In this document: in pieces, positions 43,611 through 58,600 of the stretch | Numbering within the stretch: position 1 is the stretch's first letter | How the letters are laid out: the number at the start of each line of letters is the position of its first letter | Assembly (NCBI RefSeq): GCF_029227915.1 | Contig: NC_079879.1 | Location: forward strand, 25,610,501 to 25,674,500 | Source: Hydractinia symbiolongicarpus | Taxonomy: Eukaryota; Cnidaria; Hydrozoa; Anthoathecata; Hydractiniidae | DNA: 64,000 nt | Direction: 5' to 3' | Notes under the pieces: generated by a model | The model's database searches: none | Told to the model about the DNA's origin: nothing | What the model saw: only the letters and a program-made list of their open reading frames with translations | Translations under genes and position numbers: made by a program

Positions 43611-46600
43611 CTATTTTCTCAACACCATATTATGTGCTTTTCGCACAATAGCGCTGTGTCGCTTTGATGTCGTAGCAAATTCAGCAACGCCAGCCTAAAC
43701 AACAGTACATAATCGAAACTTATTTTCAATATTTATCAGTAAACATTTTAATTGTTAAAGTTAGTATAAAAATCTAAAAAATCCACGAAAAGATAAATTT
43801 GGGAAAAATATTGTGCTGATTGCAAAGTAGAAATTATTTAAATCATTGTAAAATTTTCAAAATCGCTTATAAGCCGTTTAGCCCAGCAGTACGGGAAAAT
43901 AGCGACCGTGGTTGTGACGTCATGGACCGAACGCTGTGAGGTCCATGCAAACAACCGAGGTCACGATCAAAGTTGTGTACGAAAAAAAATTAAATATTTT
44001 TTAAACCAAATTTTAAAATCCTGAAATCTGAAATCACAGAAATTTTCATGTAAACATCGCTTGTATTTTAAGGTTGCACTAAAATAAAATTTATTAAAAA
44101 CACATCAAAATTAACCCTGTTCTTCAACGAGAAAACACTTACAAGAGGCGAATCCACAAACAATTTGTTTTCTTTGGCTAGCAGTTTCTTTCTTCCTTTC
44201 TTCTTCGTAACATTTAACGATGAAACATCTTAAACAAAAACAGTTACGAAACATATTCTTTTTTTATTTCTCCACGCAAATGAAAACAAAGAAATAAAAA
44301 TAATTTTTTAAATTATATTTCTGAAACATAAGTCTGTCTGTAAATCAAAACTGATAAAAATTTATACAAGAATATTTCGCAGGGTGGCCACAGAAATTTT
44401 AAAACAGATTCTACGACGAATAAAGCTAAGTCCAAAATTGCTTGACAATATCAAATACCACGTCTTCTAGAATTTGCTATATTTGTGACTACCCTATATT
44501 GACGTGACGTCACACTTTTTGCACGGATATTTTTTCACACTTCACGCATAAATATTGAAACATTTATCGCAAAATTCGCATAGTGACGAGTTTAAGCATA
44601 TTTATTGGATGTTTATGTTTAAATATAAAAAATTACAAATTAAAAAACTACAACTACAAAATAAAAGTAAAATTATGGATGTTCATTATCTTTCTTCGTT
44701 ATATAAGGTTTGTAACTTTCGTTTAGCATCCACAGTCAATCTTTTAAAGTTGGTCAAGCGCACATTATCATGCAGAATCTGTTTTAGAAGTATTCGATCA
44801 TGCACGGGATGACCATCTTTTTTGTAAACCTTCCATACTTTGGAATATCCACCTTGCCAACGTTCAAAAGTAAAATGGCTACCGTCAACATCCACAACTT
44901 TGCCAATAATTGGCGTCTCGTCCGACTCTTCGCTTCTCAATGCAACAAAGTTACCAACAACGATATTAATCTAAAGAAATTGAATATTATAATAACAATG
45001 TGAAATTATTTGCTTATTGAAAGGCGAGTTTCATCTATCAATTCATCGTGTGCGATTTATATCTCTATAACCATATCGGATTTCCGAAACTGCGGCCAGG
45101 AATGTTTTAATTAAAAACGAGCCTTACACACTCAAACAACTTATTCGAAATCTAAAACAAACATAACATACACACTTGCTAGGTGCTATTCAAAGCAACT
45201 GATCTTAAACAGCCCCTAGCATTGCATTTTTACAAAGACCACAAAACAATAATAAATAACAAGTATAAATCACTAACCTTGTTGTCACAAAATACTTCCT
45301 CGTTTTCTTCAACTATCGAATGGAAAGGAGATAACGCCACACTAACAGAACAGACGAATGATTCTTCTTCCGCACTTGGTAACTCGATATCTTGCGGCGC
45401 ACCTTAAAATAAAGGAAAAGTTTAAATCTATATAATCTTTGATCAAAATCCCAAACTATTCAATCCTTTTTTAAGAACTCGATATATTATAAGGATCTAA
45501 ACTTTTCCTTTCTTTAAGAAAAGCCGTACGCCCGGCAAAAAAAAAATAATTTACGCGCACTTTACGCGAACATAATATACATTGCGTCCTATTGTCATAT
45601 TCATGTAGGTAATTGGATTAACAAGGTCTAACTCACCAGAATCACTATGCGTTAAATCAGTGACATTTTTTACACTTTTTACCTAAAAAAAAATAAGTTT
45701 CCTATTACCGTATCAGTCAAACAGTTGCAAACCGCAAATCTTTTAAAAGATAATGCAAGGTTTTCACAAACAAAATCTCAAAAACGAAATTCATGGCAAT
45801 ACTCTGACAAGTTCCAATAATTTTTTGATACCATGATTTAATTCATCAACTCGTTTATTTTTTCATTCAACTATTTCTTGGACAGACGATTTGTGTGTAT
45901 TTTAAAACTACATAGTACGTGTGAACCGAAAAAAAAAAACATTTTTAAAATTTTCTGATTTGCAGGTCAGCTGTAACCCTGTACTGAAAATAAACTCTCA
46001 TTGTACGTACGTTTAATGTGTCGTCAACCTTTGTCGCCCTAAAAATATACAAATAAAAATAAAATGTGCCATAAGAAAATTATTCACAGGGTTGCCAGTG
46101 ACTTTGTTGAATGAAATTTTCTGTCCATCTGTTAAATTTGATAACCCTGGCACTGTGAGAAACGCTATGTACAGTTAAAAGAAGCATCAACATCATCACT
46201 AAACAATTTATAGTATCAATAACAAAATCAGACATATACCTTCGTGTTGATTTTCTGTATGGAGTTGCCTGCAACAACAACAACAAAACAATAATAAAAA
46301 TATTCAATACATAAAAAAAATAAACACAAATTTTTTTACAAGATTACAACATTCCTACCGGTATTTTCCTTAACTTTGCTGGCGTAAAGTCCTAAACCAG
46401 AAAAACAGTTAATCAATAAAGTACAAAGACAATTTAAAAGAGAAGCTCAGGTTTCAGAACGTATTGGTTAATGACGCCATCTGAAAAACTTACACTCTCT
46501 GGTTAATGACGCCATCTGAAAACCTCACACATCTTCTTAATTATTTTTTAAAAGCACACGATCGTATGTTTTTGATCGGCGTTTTAAGCTCTACACAACA

Positions 46601-49600
46601 CAAGCAAAAAGTTTTTTTGTTTGTACATAGAGGGGTCATTGTTTAAACTGAAATATGTTTCCTACTGTTCATTCGCTGAATTCAATTCTTCCATAGACTT
46701 GCAGTTGGTTACAAAAAAACGCAGCAACTTCATTTAAAATTAGCTGGGCTTAAAAAATATCTTACTGGATCATCTTGGTCAGAGGGCGTGTTGGGAGAAT
46801 CTGTAATATTATGTATTTCCAGCAATGGCCTTTTTGCAGGTTTCACTGCTTGTCTTCGCAGTTCATCCAGCGCCGCCCTCTTCTCATCTAACGCCGCCCT
46901 CTTCTCGAGTGTTACTTTCTCTAATTCCTTTTCTTTTACAGCCAGCATCTCTTTTAAATTTTTACTTTCTTCAGTGCACAAAACAATTTGTTCATCTTGC
47001 AGCGCATGCTCACTTTTATATTTATTCATCTCTTTATCTTTTTGAGTGATTTGATTCTGCAAACATTCTACCTCGCTCTTCAACGTGCTTACTTCTGCAG
47101 TTTCACTGGAATCCGCTTTTAAAGAATCAATGATAGCTTGTGATTCTGTTCGTTCTTGTTCCAAGCGATGTATTGTTTTGAAGTGATCTGCGAAAGATAC
47201 CAATGCAGTTAAAAAACACCCTTATGTCTATTGCAAATAAAATAGGTTTAATCCTCAATAAGGGAGAACGTTTTTCACGAGGTACAACTAGAAAATCGAT
47301 TTTTATCTGTTACAGAAGTATCTGGAACGTTTTCAAACAAGACAAAAAGCAACTTCTTTTTTTAAGAAATGGGACCAGCGTGAACCAGTTTTCTACCCTG
47401 CTCACAAAAATGCCAGATTATAGTGCAATAAAATATTAGAACCACAAACCGGCTTTTTCCTTTTCCGACAACTCCAATTCTCGTTCTAATTTATGCACTT
47501 GATTTCGACAGTCTTCTTTTTCTTTTTTTAACTCGTTCAATTCATTTAATTTGTCAATTAATTTGTTGTTTGTGTCTTTTTCTTTTTTCTCTTCTTCTTT
47601 CAGTTGTGTCTCTAATTTCTGTACTCGATCATCTAATTTCTGAGTTTGCTCGGCCAACACTGCTTTCAAGCTTTCCTCTAAATCACATTTCTCTTTAAAA
47701 AGTTCTTGAAGTTCAGATTTGTCTTTTCTCTCTAAAATAACATGAATTACAAATTGCAAGTATTTGGGAGTTTACGTTGTCTGGTCCGCATACAGTCCAC
47801 ACTCGAACTCTCAGGGGACCGGGAAGAAAGTCCGAGTTATTAAAAGTTGAGTTTCTGAGAGTTGGGTGAAAATTACACTATTCTTAAACATTTATTCAAA
47901 CATTCAAATCTTTGAAATCGTTCAGTAAGTCGGCACATTTTTCTTACCTGATTCATACTTCATAGTTAACTTGTCGATCTTAGATTGTGCATCGCGCAAG
48001 GACTTCTTTAACTCCCAATTCTAAAATTTCAAATAATCAACGCGTTTTAGTAATTTCGACACACGGTAAAAAATGTTAAACGTTTCTATAGTAAAGACAT
48101 TGATTTTTACGCGAATATTTAAAAAAATACTAAAATAAAAATTTCTAAAAATTCTATCAGAAAATAAGATAAAACAAAATGAAATTTAGTATTGATACAA
48201 GTTTATGGTAAGGATTTTGAAAATTACATTTAGTTTCTTTGCAAAAGTTAAGAAAAAGCTATGGCACATTGAAGAAAACATTTTTGAGGAAGGTGTAAAA
48301 CAGATTTTGTGTTGTTTACTTGGCATTCCAGGTTCTCCAATAATATTTCCTTTTTTTTGGGACTTTTTAAAACTAAAAATAATTTAATAAAATAAATAAT
48401 TAAATAAAATCACCTCTTCCTGCAAATCATCACTCGTGCTAGTGAGGCGTTCAATTGAAGCTTTATACGAATCGGATATGTCTTCTGTTGCTTTCAATCG
48501 TGACTGACGGCGAGCTTCCAGTTCTTTCGTCAGTCTTACAGTTTTTTCCTCTGCGTTCTTTTGCTGATATGACAATTTCTATTAAATAAAGTGGTTGTGC
48601 AAAAAAAAAACCAAAAAAAAACCAAATAAATAAATAAAAGAAGATACATCTTACACAAAAAAGTTATTTAGTAATACAGTCTTCCTCACTTTCTGTTTAA
48701 AAACAAACTTGAAGTAAACTTGAAGGTAATTGGACAGTTTTCGGGGAGATTTTAATACTAAATCTGAGGTGCAATAAGATTGTAAATTTTTCTAAGATTT
48801 TTATTTGTATTTACCCAGGTATTAAAGAGTAAGATACTTTTATAACGTAAGAACACAACAAAGATGTGTTCCACCAGTTTATAGACACGTATGTACTGGA
48901 GGTTAGGGTAAAAAAAATAATTTACGACAAAGATGAATATAAATTGGAGATATTCCAAATCAAGTTTTTAAAAAGAAAAACACAAATTGCTTTCATTTTT
49001 TAAACTTGTAAAGAGGCGTAGTAACCCTGTAATAGAAAGGCTAACAGAAAAATTCTACCTCAATTATGCTTTCTTTATCGTCACATTTCATTTTTAATTC
49101 ATTTACTTTATCTTTATAATTCTCCAAGTCAGTATTTTTAATTTGCAAGCTTTCGGTAAGTTCTTTGTTGTTTTGCTGTAGAGTATCTAGCTTGTTTTTT
49201 ACGCTGTTTAAATCGTTCTCCATACTCGACAATTTCTCTTCATAACTACGCACTTCACCGCGTACGTCACTCTTTTCTCTTTTCAGCTCCGTCAATTGAT
49301 TTTGCTTTTCTTTAAGCAGAGATTGCTGCTGTTCCATTTTGCTACCGAACACTTCAGTTTGTATTTTCAATTCATTTTTGAGCTCATTCAAAGTCGCCTG
49401 AGTTTGCTCCTCCTTCTTCATCCATGTAGTGAGTTCATCCTCTAATGCAAAGCCGTTTTCTTTCTGATTTTCCAACTGAAATTCCAGCTCACTTATAACT
49501 GTTTTATATTTAGAACATTCATCTTGTACGTCATTCACTTTTTGTTTCAACAAATCCCTTTCAGCAATCAGCTCATTCATTCCTGTTTTTTTCTCATACG

Positions 49601-52600
49601 CACATAATTTAGTCTCTAGCTGTTGTATACGATTAACTTTTGTTACAACCAAATTAGTTTTCTTCTCTAAAGCCTTGCTTGTCTCGTCTAAAAGTTTTTC
49701 CAGCTTTTTAATTGTGTTTGTTTGATTCAGTTTTGTTGCCGGTGAGAATGGACTCCTCGCAGGCGAGTTGTGTTTCTTAATAGGCGTGGTAAACTGCTTC
49801 AAAGCATCCACACTTTTATTTTCAACAGGATGTTTCAATTCCGCAGCAGCTTCGTAACATTGTAGCTGCTTCTCCAGCCTAATGACTTTCTCGCTGTACT
49901 CTTTAACTTTCCCCTCAGCAGTTTCAACGTTTTCTTTTAATTGCACAACCTCATTAACTGGTTCTTCCTTGCAAACAACATCTGTTTCTTCTTTGTAAAT
50001 ATTTGGTAATGAAAGCTGCTCTTTCAGCGATTTGACTTGCCCATTCAACTGTTCAATGATGCTTTCGTTTTCATTTAAGACAACTTGATGCTCTTTATAT
50101 AATGCTTCGTATTTTTCGAGTTTGATCGACAACTCATCATTTTCAAATTGAATCGTTTTGCAGTTATCTTCACTGATTTTTAACTTAGCACATAATTCTT
50201 CGCTTTCAGATTTAAGTTTAGTTAATAAAGCATCACCTTCTTTCAGTTTTGTTGCATTATCTACGTTTTCTTTTGACAATGTTTCGTTCTTTTCTTTTGC
50301 TAAGTTGTACCACTCTTCGCTTCTTGATGCCAATTTAACCAATTCGGCATTTTCAGCTAAAAAAAATAAAGCATTCTGTCTAACTCACAACTCTTTGCAG
50401 GCTGTTTAATCACGATAAAATATATTAGGGTAATAGATTGGTGAAAACATTTTAGCAGGGAGAAACCAGCTGGTTTTACAGTGATAGTTGTTTGTTGTGA
50501 ATTTCAATTCAGACAGGGGTCATTCAAAACCATCAAATAATCCAACAGAATTGTATTTCATTATAACAAATGTTTTACACACGCGAAAAAAAATTATTAA
50601 AAAAATTTACATTAAATATTTCATAATATGCAGGTTGTTTACCAAAATTTGATTAAGGTGCTATTTATATTATAATACACACAAAATACAGACAAAGATA
50701 TAAACAACTGGAAGGTATAAAACTTTTTTGAATTGTTAAGAAGTCATTATTGTTTTCACTATGTACGCTATTGTTAAGTATCACGTGGTTTTTCTTGAAT
50801 AGCAGCCAAAACACGAGGCTATTGCAAATGAGAGAAGCAAGCAAGCTGGGAAGTGACAGATTACATCCCCATAAAAAATAAAAATACGAACAAGGTAATA
50901 TAACCACAGTAAAACACCAAACACAGTGTGCTTCTCAAAACTCAATTAAAAGAAAAATATCGGTTGCAGGATTGGGTTTGTAACAAAAACGCAAATTTAC
51001 ACCGCCGTTGTTTTAGGTGTTTTAATGCGTAAGCTATATTTACCTTTCTGAACTTCTGTTATTTTTTCTAATTCCTTTATTCTTTTGTCTCTGTTGTCTA
51101 GCTTTATTCTTGCTACTTCCAATTCCTTTATCGTCGACTCAAGAAGTTGCTGGAGTTCCTCAATCGATTTCTCCTGAACAAAAAAAATATTGTACGATAT
51201 AGCAATATTATGGGCACTGCAGTAATTTTTCGCACTCAACTAATAAACTTAACTCAAAAGACTTTTTTGTTAAGATATTCGTTCTGCGAAAATAATCACC
51301 TGTTCATTGGATTGTTCATCCTCTTCTAAAGCTTCTCGCAACTTATCAATCTCATCATCTTTATCTTGCAGTTTCTGCTGCATATTCCTCATGTTATCAT
51401 TTTGCAAATTTAAAGTCTCCTTTGCTTCGTCCAGATCACTTTTCAAATCTTCAATTAATTTAGAGTGGTTTTCTGGAGTATTTGACTTCTTTAGGAAATT
51501 ACGTTCCGATTCCAACTCAGCCACTCTTGCTTGAAGGGTTAAGATCGCTTCGTCCCTTTCCTGCAATTTAAATCAATACTACCGTTTTAAATTACTTCAA
51601 GCAACAGACGTATAGAAGAAAAAGGTTTTAGTAGGACATTCTAAAAGTTGCATCCATATAACAAACACCAAAAATTGTATCTAAAACCTATACATTTTCA
51701 CATCGCTTTATTGGTTATTAAGTCAACTAGCAAATACTGCGTTAAATCATAAACTTTCGTGGTCACAAATTTTCGCAAATTTTTATTAATTTTTGGAAAA
51801 ATTGATCACGAATTCCGAAACGACTTATTCGCAAAAGATTTTTCTGGAAAACGTAAATAATAATAAAAATAGGGCCCTATCTGGTTTAAAGTTGACGCTT
51901 GAGTTTTTTATATTCCTTCATTTGCGAAAGATAATGCCTAGTCCACGAAACTAAAATTTAAAGATTTCGTGATAGTTTATGGTCTTCTAAAGTACCTTCA
52001 CTTTGCTTTTCTCTGCATGCAGTAAAACGCTAGACACATATGATTCATCATAACTTTCTTCAGTTTTCTTTCTTTTCCTCTGTCTGTTTACAGTTTTAGT
52101 AAGCAAATCAAGACGTTTTTCCATAGTTTCTTCCAAGTTTTGCTTTTGTTCCATCATCTGAGCGCTGAAAAATATGCAAGACTTTTAATAAATTCGTGTA
52201 ACAAACAGATTAAGTCAACTTTAAGCATTAGGAACGTAGTTTAATAACGTACTTATGTGAACTTTCAATTTCAACAATAAGTTCATTCATTTCCATACTG
52301 ACTTCCTTACGAATAGTTTTCTCTAACTGGGCTTTATCTCGTCGTTCGGCTTTTACTTTTTCACGAAGCTCTGCAACAATCGTCGTTAGTTCCTAAATAT
52401 TTTTATAAGTACAGAAGAATTACATGTGTGGATATAAATTTAAGTACCAATCTACCAAATGTTTGCACCCAACTCTCCAATGTCGACGCACCCTTAAAAC
52501 GTATCATTTGTCCACTTTACTTTTGCATTATGGCATGAAAACCTTCCAAGCACTTTTAATTTTTGCGAATTTAAATGGGAACTAATTAGAGACACACAAA

Positions 52601-55600
52601 AATGAACAAAAGTTTTAAAATATACCTCATAGGAGAACGCTGTTGGATCTTCCAAGGTTCGTTTTTTACTAGCAGTTGCTGGAGTAATGATACACAACGG
52701 TGGTCTTTTATAACTGGGTGTTGCAGGAACTTTTGGTAAAGGAGGTGCTTTCCATAATTCTGTGGCACGTTCTGCTTTCATTTTGATCTGATAAACAATG
52801 TACAATAAAAAAAATAATTCCTAGCCCGTCTAACTTTGTGCACATATTTTTTGCACACTATTTGTGCAATGTTAACTTTTGCCCAACAAAACAAAATTTT
52901 ATAGATACAATTTTATTAAGAATTATTAAGCTTATTTAAAAAAATGTTTGTGTTTTTTTAAAAAAATGCGAAATTAGACAATATTTTCATACATTCCCAA
53001 AAAAATTTAAACTAGATTTCTAACTTTCACTAACCCTACAAATAAGCTAACTCTTCAGTAACAAAAATGGGACTGGGTGCCAAAAAGCAATATTTTCATG
53101 GCAATACTTATTGAATAATTTCTAAATGATTTGCACTCTCTTAACACTAGATGTTTTACAAAGATATTAACAATATTGTTGCTTAGCCTCAGTAAATCCT
53201 TCTGTTTTTTTTGTGTTGTGTAACCTAATTAACACCACTATATACTGCCTAAGCTTGTCTTTTGTTGCATTCCTAGGTAAACATGAGGACATCTCATCTG
53301 ATCCATATGGCTCACAATGCAGCGTTAAATTCTTTAATTTGCTTCTCAAATAAGCGTGACATAAGCCTGATTTCATTGACTTATAAAAAAACCATGTATT
53401 TTGTCAATGAGCTTCTTTTTTAAAAATATAGTGGTGCTTTCTTATAGTAAATATGGTATTTTAATTCATTTTGAAGCAAACCTTTACGAATTTGCACACA
53501 CTATCATTTTTTGGCATATCCACGTTTTATTTTTGTTAAAATCAATATTTACCTGTTTTGCAATAGCAGAGAATTTCATCACATGATATGTCTCATCAAA
53601 TAACGAAGCACATTGGCTTACATTCACAATCATTGAGGCTTTCCCTTTCCCAAGAAAAAAACTTTGAAACAGTCGAGTCAATTTGCTTTCCCGAAAAGGG
53701 ACAATAGTTGGATGATTGCTAAAGAAAAACGCTTGCAAAATAAAAAGAAACAATACAAGAGGTTATATATACATACAGGCTGTGTAACAGTTGTCTTATA
53801 CTACATTGTTAACAATCAAACACTTACGGATGAAGTTGGTTATAACGCAAGGTGCTGATACATTTTCCAAGTGTCATAATAGAGGTGTTGATATTACTGG
53901 CTTCTTTGAGCTGCTCTCCATCAGCCTTGGTTTTACAATATCTCTCTGAACCGGCAAGATCCACAATTGAGAGTCTGCATTAAACAGATTTAAATAATGG
54001 AATAGTAAAAAATAGATACAGAAAAGTTATTTCTGAAGAGTTTTTCCCCCTTTTTGCAACTTTTCAGGAGTAAATTTCCATTTCTAGATCTTTCATGTTT
54101 CCTAAAATAGTGACGTCTCCTTTATTTTTTTTAAAATAATACCTGCTTATTCTGGCTACGTGAGGCTCATCAACATCCACAATCTTTAACAATTTAATTG
54201 TAAAAATGCAGTGACTAAAAACAAAAAAATGATAAAAACATTAGGATAACCAGGAAACTATAGAAGGAAAATATTTCGGTAGATTCACGACGGTTTCGAA
54301 GTAGAATTATAAAGTCAGTTCACTAGACACTCTTTGTAGCTGGGCGCATTGTAAGTCACTTATCATCGATGCCTTATCAATAGTTATTTTGTTATTTTCG
54401 CTGTAAAATGATTCGCTAAGACGACATTTCTATTAATTCTAGGGTATATTTTAGGAAAATAAGCATGAACTGAACAGTAGATTTTTTAGACCAATGTAAA
54501 TAGGACTTATTGACTAATTTTTTTCACTTACCTTCTACTTGACATCTGGTTCAATTTTGTGGCAGCCATGTGCCTGTTTCTCTGTCCCAGACGTAATACC
54601 TGAAAGCAAAATGAAAGGGTTGTCTGGAATTTTTTCTTTTATGCCATAATGTTTTTTATAGAAAATGATAATTCCAAAAAGTAACAAGTAAACATTTTAT
54701 GTTAATCAACTTGCAAATTTTTAGAATAAAATCTAACTAATGCGTTTCTTTGATAGAAATGAAAACAAGAAGCAATTCGTTCAAGGCACTTTGAAGGAAG
54801 AATGAGTGTCAAATGTTTGAATTGCTAAGTGTTGAGTTTCTGTTACCTTGTATGCTTCATCTGATGAAGTAACAAAAACTTCAGTTAAACCTAAAAAAAA
54901 TGACAAAGATTGGTTGTCACTCTTGTGGCATAGTTAATTGTTTATTAATTAGCACACTAAATTGATAACAAACCTTTTACATATGGTTTTCCCATTTTAT
55001 CATCGCCCAGCTTTAACGTTGCACGTTTCTTTCCTTTGCCAATCGGAGTAAGATCAAGTAAGTCGTACATTAGTTCATTATAAATCTCCATGAAAGAAAC
55101 CCACATCCCAAATTTAACATTTCCTTGCTGTTCAACATTAATAGTAGTTGAATCTGCTATGCGTTGTTTAATTTCTTCTACTATATCTGCAGCTAAGAAA
55201 AGAAAGCAAAAACGTTGCTAATTAATTCCAATTAATAGACATTAAAGATTCCCAGTACTTGATATTCATAATAAAGGGAAAAATTGATATTATATAACTT
55301 AAAACCATTCAACTTATATAATAATTATTAGCCAGTTCCATTTAAGGATACAGTAAACCCTGTTGATACACTCATATCTCCAAGTCATAAAAAATTTACT
55401 TTTTTGAAAGTGTATTAATATAAGGAATTTCCAAGAAGAAAAAAAATCTGAACTGCATTATTTTTTTCCACCGAATAATCTATATTATAATACCCGTATA
55501 CGCCTGTCTGTCATACAAAACCACTAGTAGCAAGACACACACAATGTGGTATAAAAAGAAGGGGAGAACCGGTTGATTTTTCAACAGGCCACTGAGTATA

Positions 55601-58600
55601 AAGGGGATTTATAAAAGATTTATAAAGGTGTGAACAAAAATCCTAAATGTGCAAGATCCTTGTTTCATTGATTTATTAATTGTAATTGTAATTTTTATCT
55701 TAGAACAAAACATTTTACAGAAAAAAGATTTCTCAATAACATTTTTGAAAAAATGTATATGAAAGAGTTACGTAGGGTAATGAGTAAAGGGTGCAGTGCC
55801 CTCATATTTTTCCATGGATTTCGTAATTTTCAGTAACCTAACGGGTATTGGCCTGAATTTGTATTGTAAACTTTTAAAATATAAGAGTAGCAAAATTTGT
55901 CACATTAAATGTCATTTGACATGGCTCAGAAAGACTTAGAGGATAAATATTTTTTTCCGGAAATTAGGACAAAACACAAAAAAGAAGTTATGAAATTTAA
56001 AGTAGAACACATGGGAACCTAGTCCTCATACATTGTTAAAGTTAACACTGAAGCATTACATAATTTATAAAGATTAAGCACATCTCCATTCAAATTGAAA
56101 CAAATTATAAGCATTTACAAAATTGTTTGAACTCCATGATCCTCATATTTTAAACAAAATTTACATCACTTTTAATATCATTTACAGGCTTTTTCATAAA
56201 ACAAAGGTGAAAAGAAGGTTTGAAATGATTGTTTTTAATTTTAACCTGTAAACATAAAAATGATATGAAGTCAGTGGACTAAAAATTTGAAACAATTATT
56301 TTTAAAAAAAACTTTTATATTCATAGAGATTGTTTCAAAAACAATTTAATGAATTGAAACAAGACAATCCATAAGTGTATTAATCACAATAAGTCTTTGA
56401 TTATATTCTAAAGATATAATACCCACCATCTATATGATTTAGACTTGCAGACTTTTGAATTATGGATATATCTTGCAATGTGCAATTACTGGAAGCATTA
56501 GATACATTTGTTTTTGTTGTGCTGTTCAAAAGTTTGAAAACAGACAGGTCAATGTTCTAAAATAATAAAAGAATGTCAAAAAAAATTGTAAACAAAACAA
56601 TTTTTAAACCAATCCAATGAAAAATAAAGCACATATTTCCTTTATAAAACTGACATTAAATTTTATCTGTTGTATAAAAGTTAACATTTTTAGGGTAATA
56701 AATACAAACTTAGGGGCTGTACTTATCAGGTAAGTTGGCTCAGTTAACCAGGCTGATAGTATTTTGTTCATCTAAGGCCTGGGCAAAGCAGGCTAGTTCG
56801 CTTTTCATACACGGGCTTTTTTATAAGGTTTTCTGAACCAGGATAAAAGCTAAACAAGGAAGCAGCAGGGCCAGCTTGTCTCCCTCTGAACAGACACTCA
56901 AAATAACCAGAACAAGAAAGAAAATGTCTGGAATTTGAGTCGAAAATGTCAGAAATTTAAGTCAAAAATGCTAGAAATGCGAGGTAAATAACTAGTGGAG
57001 AGAGAAGATGCATTTGGGATATTTCAAAACTTCCTGAGGTTCCTGGTGGAGTAGACAGCAGTAAAAATGAAAAACATACCTCCTTGTCATTAGCATGAAA
57101 TATGGCATTGCGGATGTTATCTTCTCTGTTTTCCTCCTGTTCACTTAAACGTATAATATCATGGCAGTGTTTAGGTTTTAAATTTGCACGAGTGTAAAGC
57201 TTCTTAGATACACTATTAAATATTACATCCAATGCCCTTGGCAAAATGCCACCATCTTTTGGTGACCCTTGTATAGTGTATGTCTAAAATAAAGTGAATG
57301 AAGTGAATGAAAATTTACGCATTATTTCTTTTATCAACGAGGTCCTGCGAAGGGGGTCCTAGCATATTTAAAGTTTCTGTTTAAGCTACGAAAGCTGTGC
57401 AAGCACAACAATCACACAACTAATTGATTCATACTTTTAATAGTCTCTAAATAACTTGACAAAGGTTTGCACCCTTGGCCTTCTGAACAGGAAGCTAATG
57501 AAAAATATTTTAGAAGTGAAATACGATTCAGTTCCTTGGTGGTGCATAAAATATAGTTAAACTTTCTTTCTCTTATAACAAAGTACCAAATTGAATTTTA
57601 ATAATGCCAAAAAGGATAAAAAAATGCTTTTTTCTAGGCTTTTGGCTTGGTCACTCTCCCAAATTAGTAATGACCTGCTATGATGATTGCATGCCAATAT
57701 TATGTTAAGGTGTGCAAAAAAGCATAATAGGCCACAATTATCTAATCTTTTCTCCCTCTCCGTTTATGTATAGAATTTTCAGAGTGGAAATTCTGTTGAA
57801 TATTGACGTGAGCTTCTTCCGAAATTTCAGTTTGAATTAAAAGCATGACCTTGCAGTGTCATTGTTATTTTGATTGGCTTTACTTTCTGAAAATGTCAGT
57901 AATTCCCGTCAACCCTAAGTACTTACCAACATAATTGCTGAAGTATTTCTAAATTAGATAAGCTTGCGTTGTCAATTATTTGCTAACGGTAAAATTGTAC
58001 AAAACATAATAACAACGAAATAACAACGGAAAATAAATTATATTTCATAGAGCAAAGCTGCATTGTCTTCTACTGCAATGAATGAAACATTGTAACTATT
58101 AAAAGCTCAAAGCCAAAATTCATTTGACAAATACTTGCTTTAACATAATTAATACAGTTTATAACCATTGGGTTAAATTAAATAATTAGAAAATTAAAAT
58201 TTATTCAAATAAACGTTGTTTATTTTGTTATTGAAAGTTAATAATATTTATTTTTGCATTTGAACTATGTTTTATTTATTACGAATGAAATTAGCAAGTT
58301 TGCCGACATGTTTTTTGTAAGTTCAGAAAAATTTTGTGGGCTTGAGTATCAAAATTGCCACTGTGTCCTAATGAAAACCGAAATTGCACTTTTTCTAGCA
58401 CACCACACAAGATAGCACCTTAAATAATTCAGCCGTTTTTAAGGAGGTGTGTGCATGTGGCTGCACTTCATTCCTGACCAGGCCTGGGGCTTTTAGTTCT
58501 CTTTTAGAAATTCAGGCACTAATATTATTTTACCTTTCCAGAGTTAGTTACTCCATATGTAAACACTAAGCCATTCTGACCATCTAAAATGTCTTTGACA

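Noticed and set aside
44686-44970. Independent small gene for the tail A domain
   Set aside because: No ATG in its two exons and exact phase with the kinesin exon at 45637; kept as an alternative terminus, although the possibility is not excluded by sequence alone.
46788-51534. Plus-strand frames over the kinesin coiled coil
   Set aside because: Antisense shadows of Glu/Lys-rich coding sequence.
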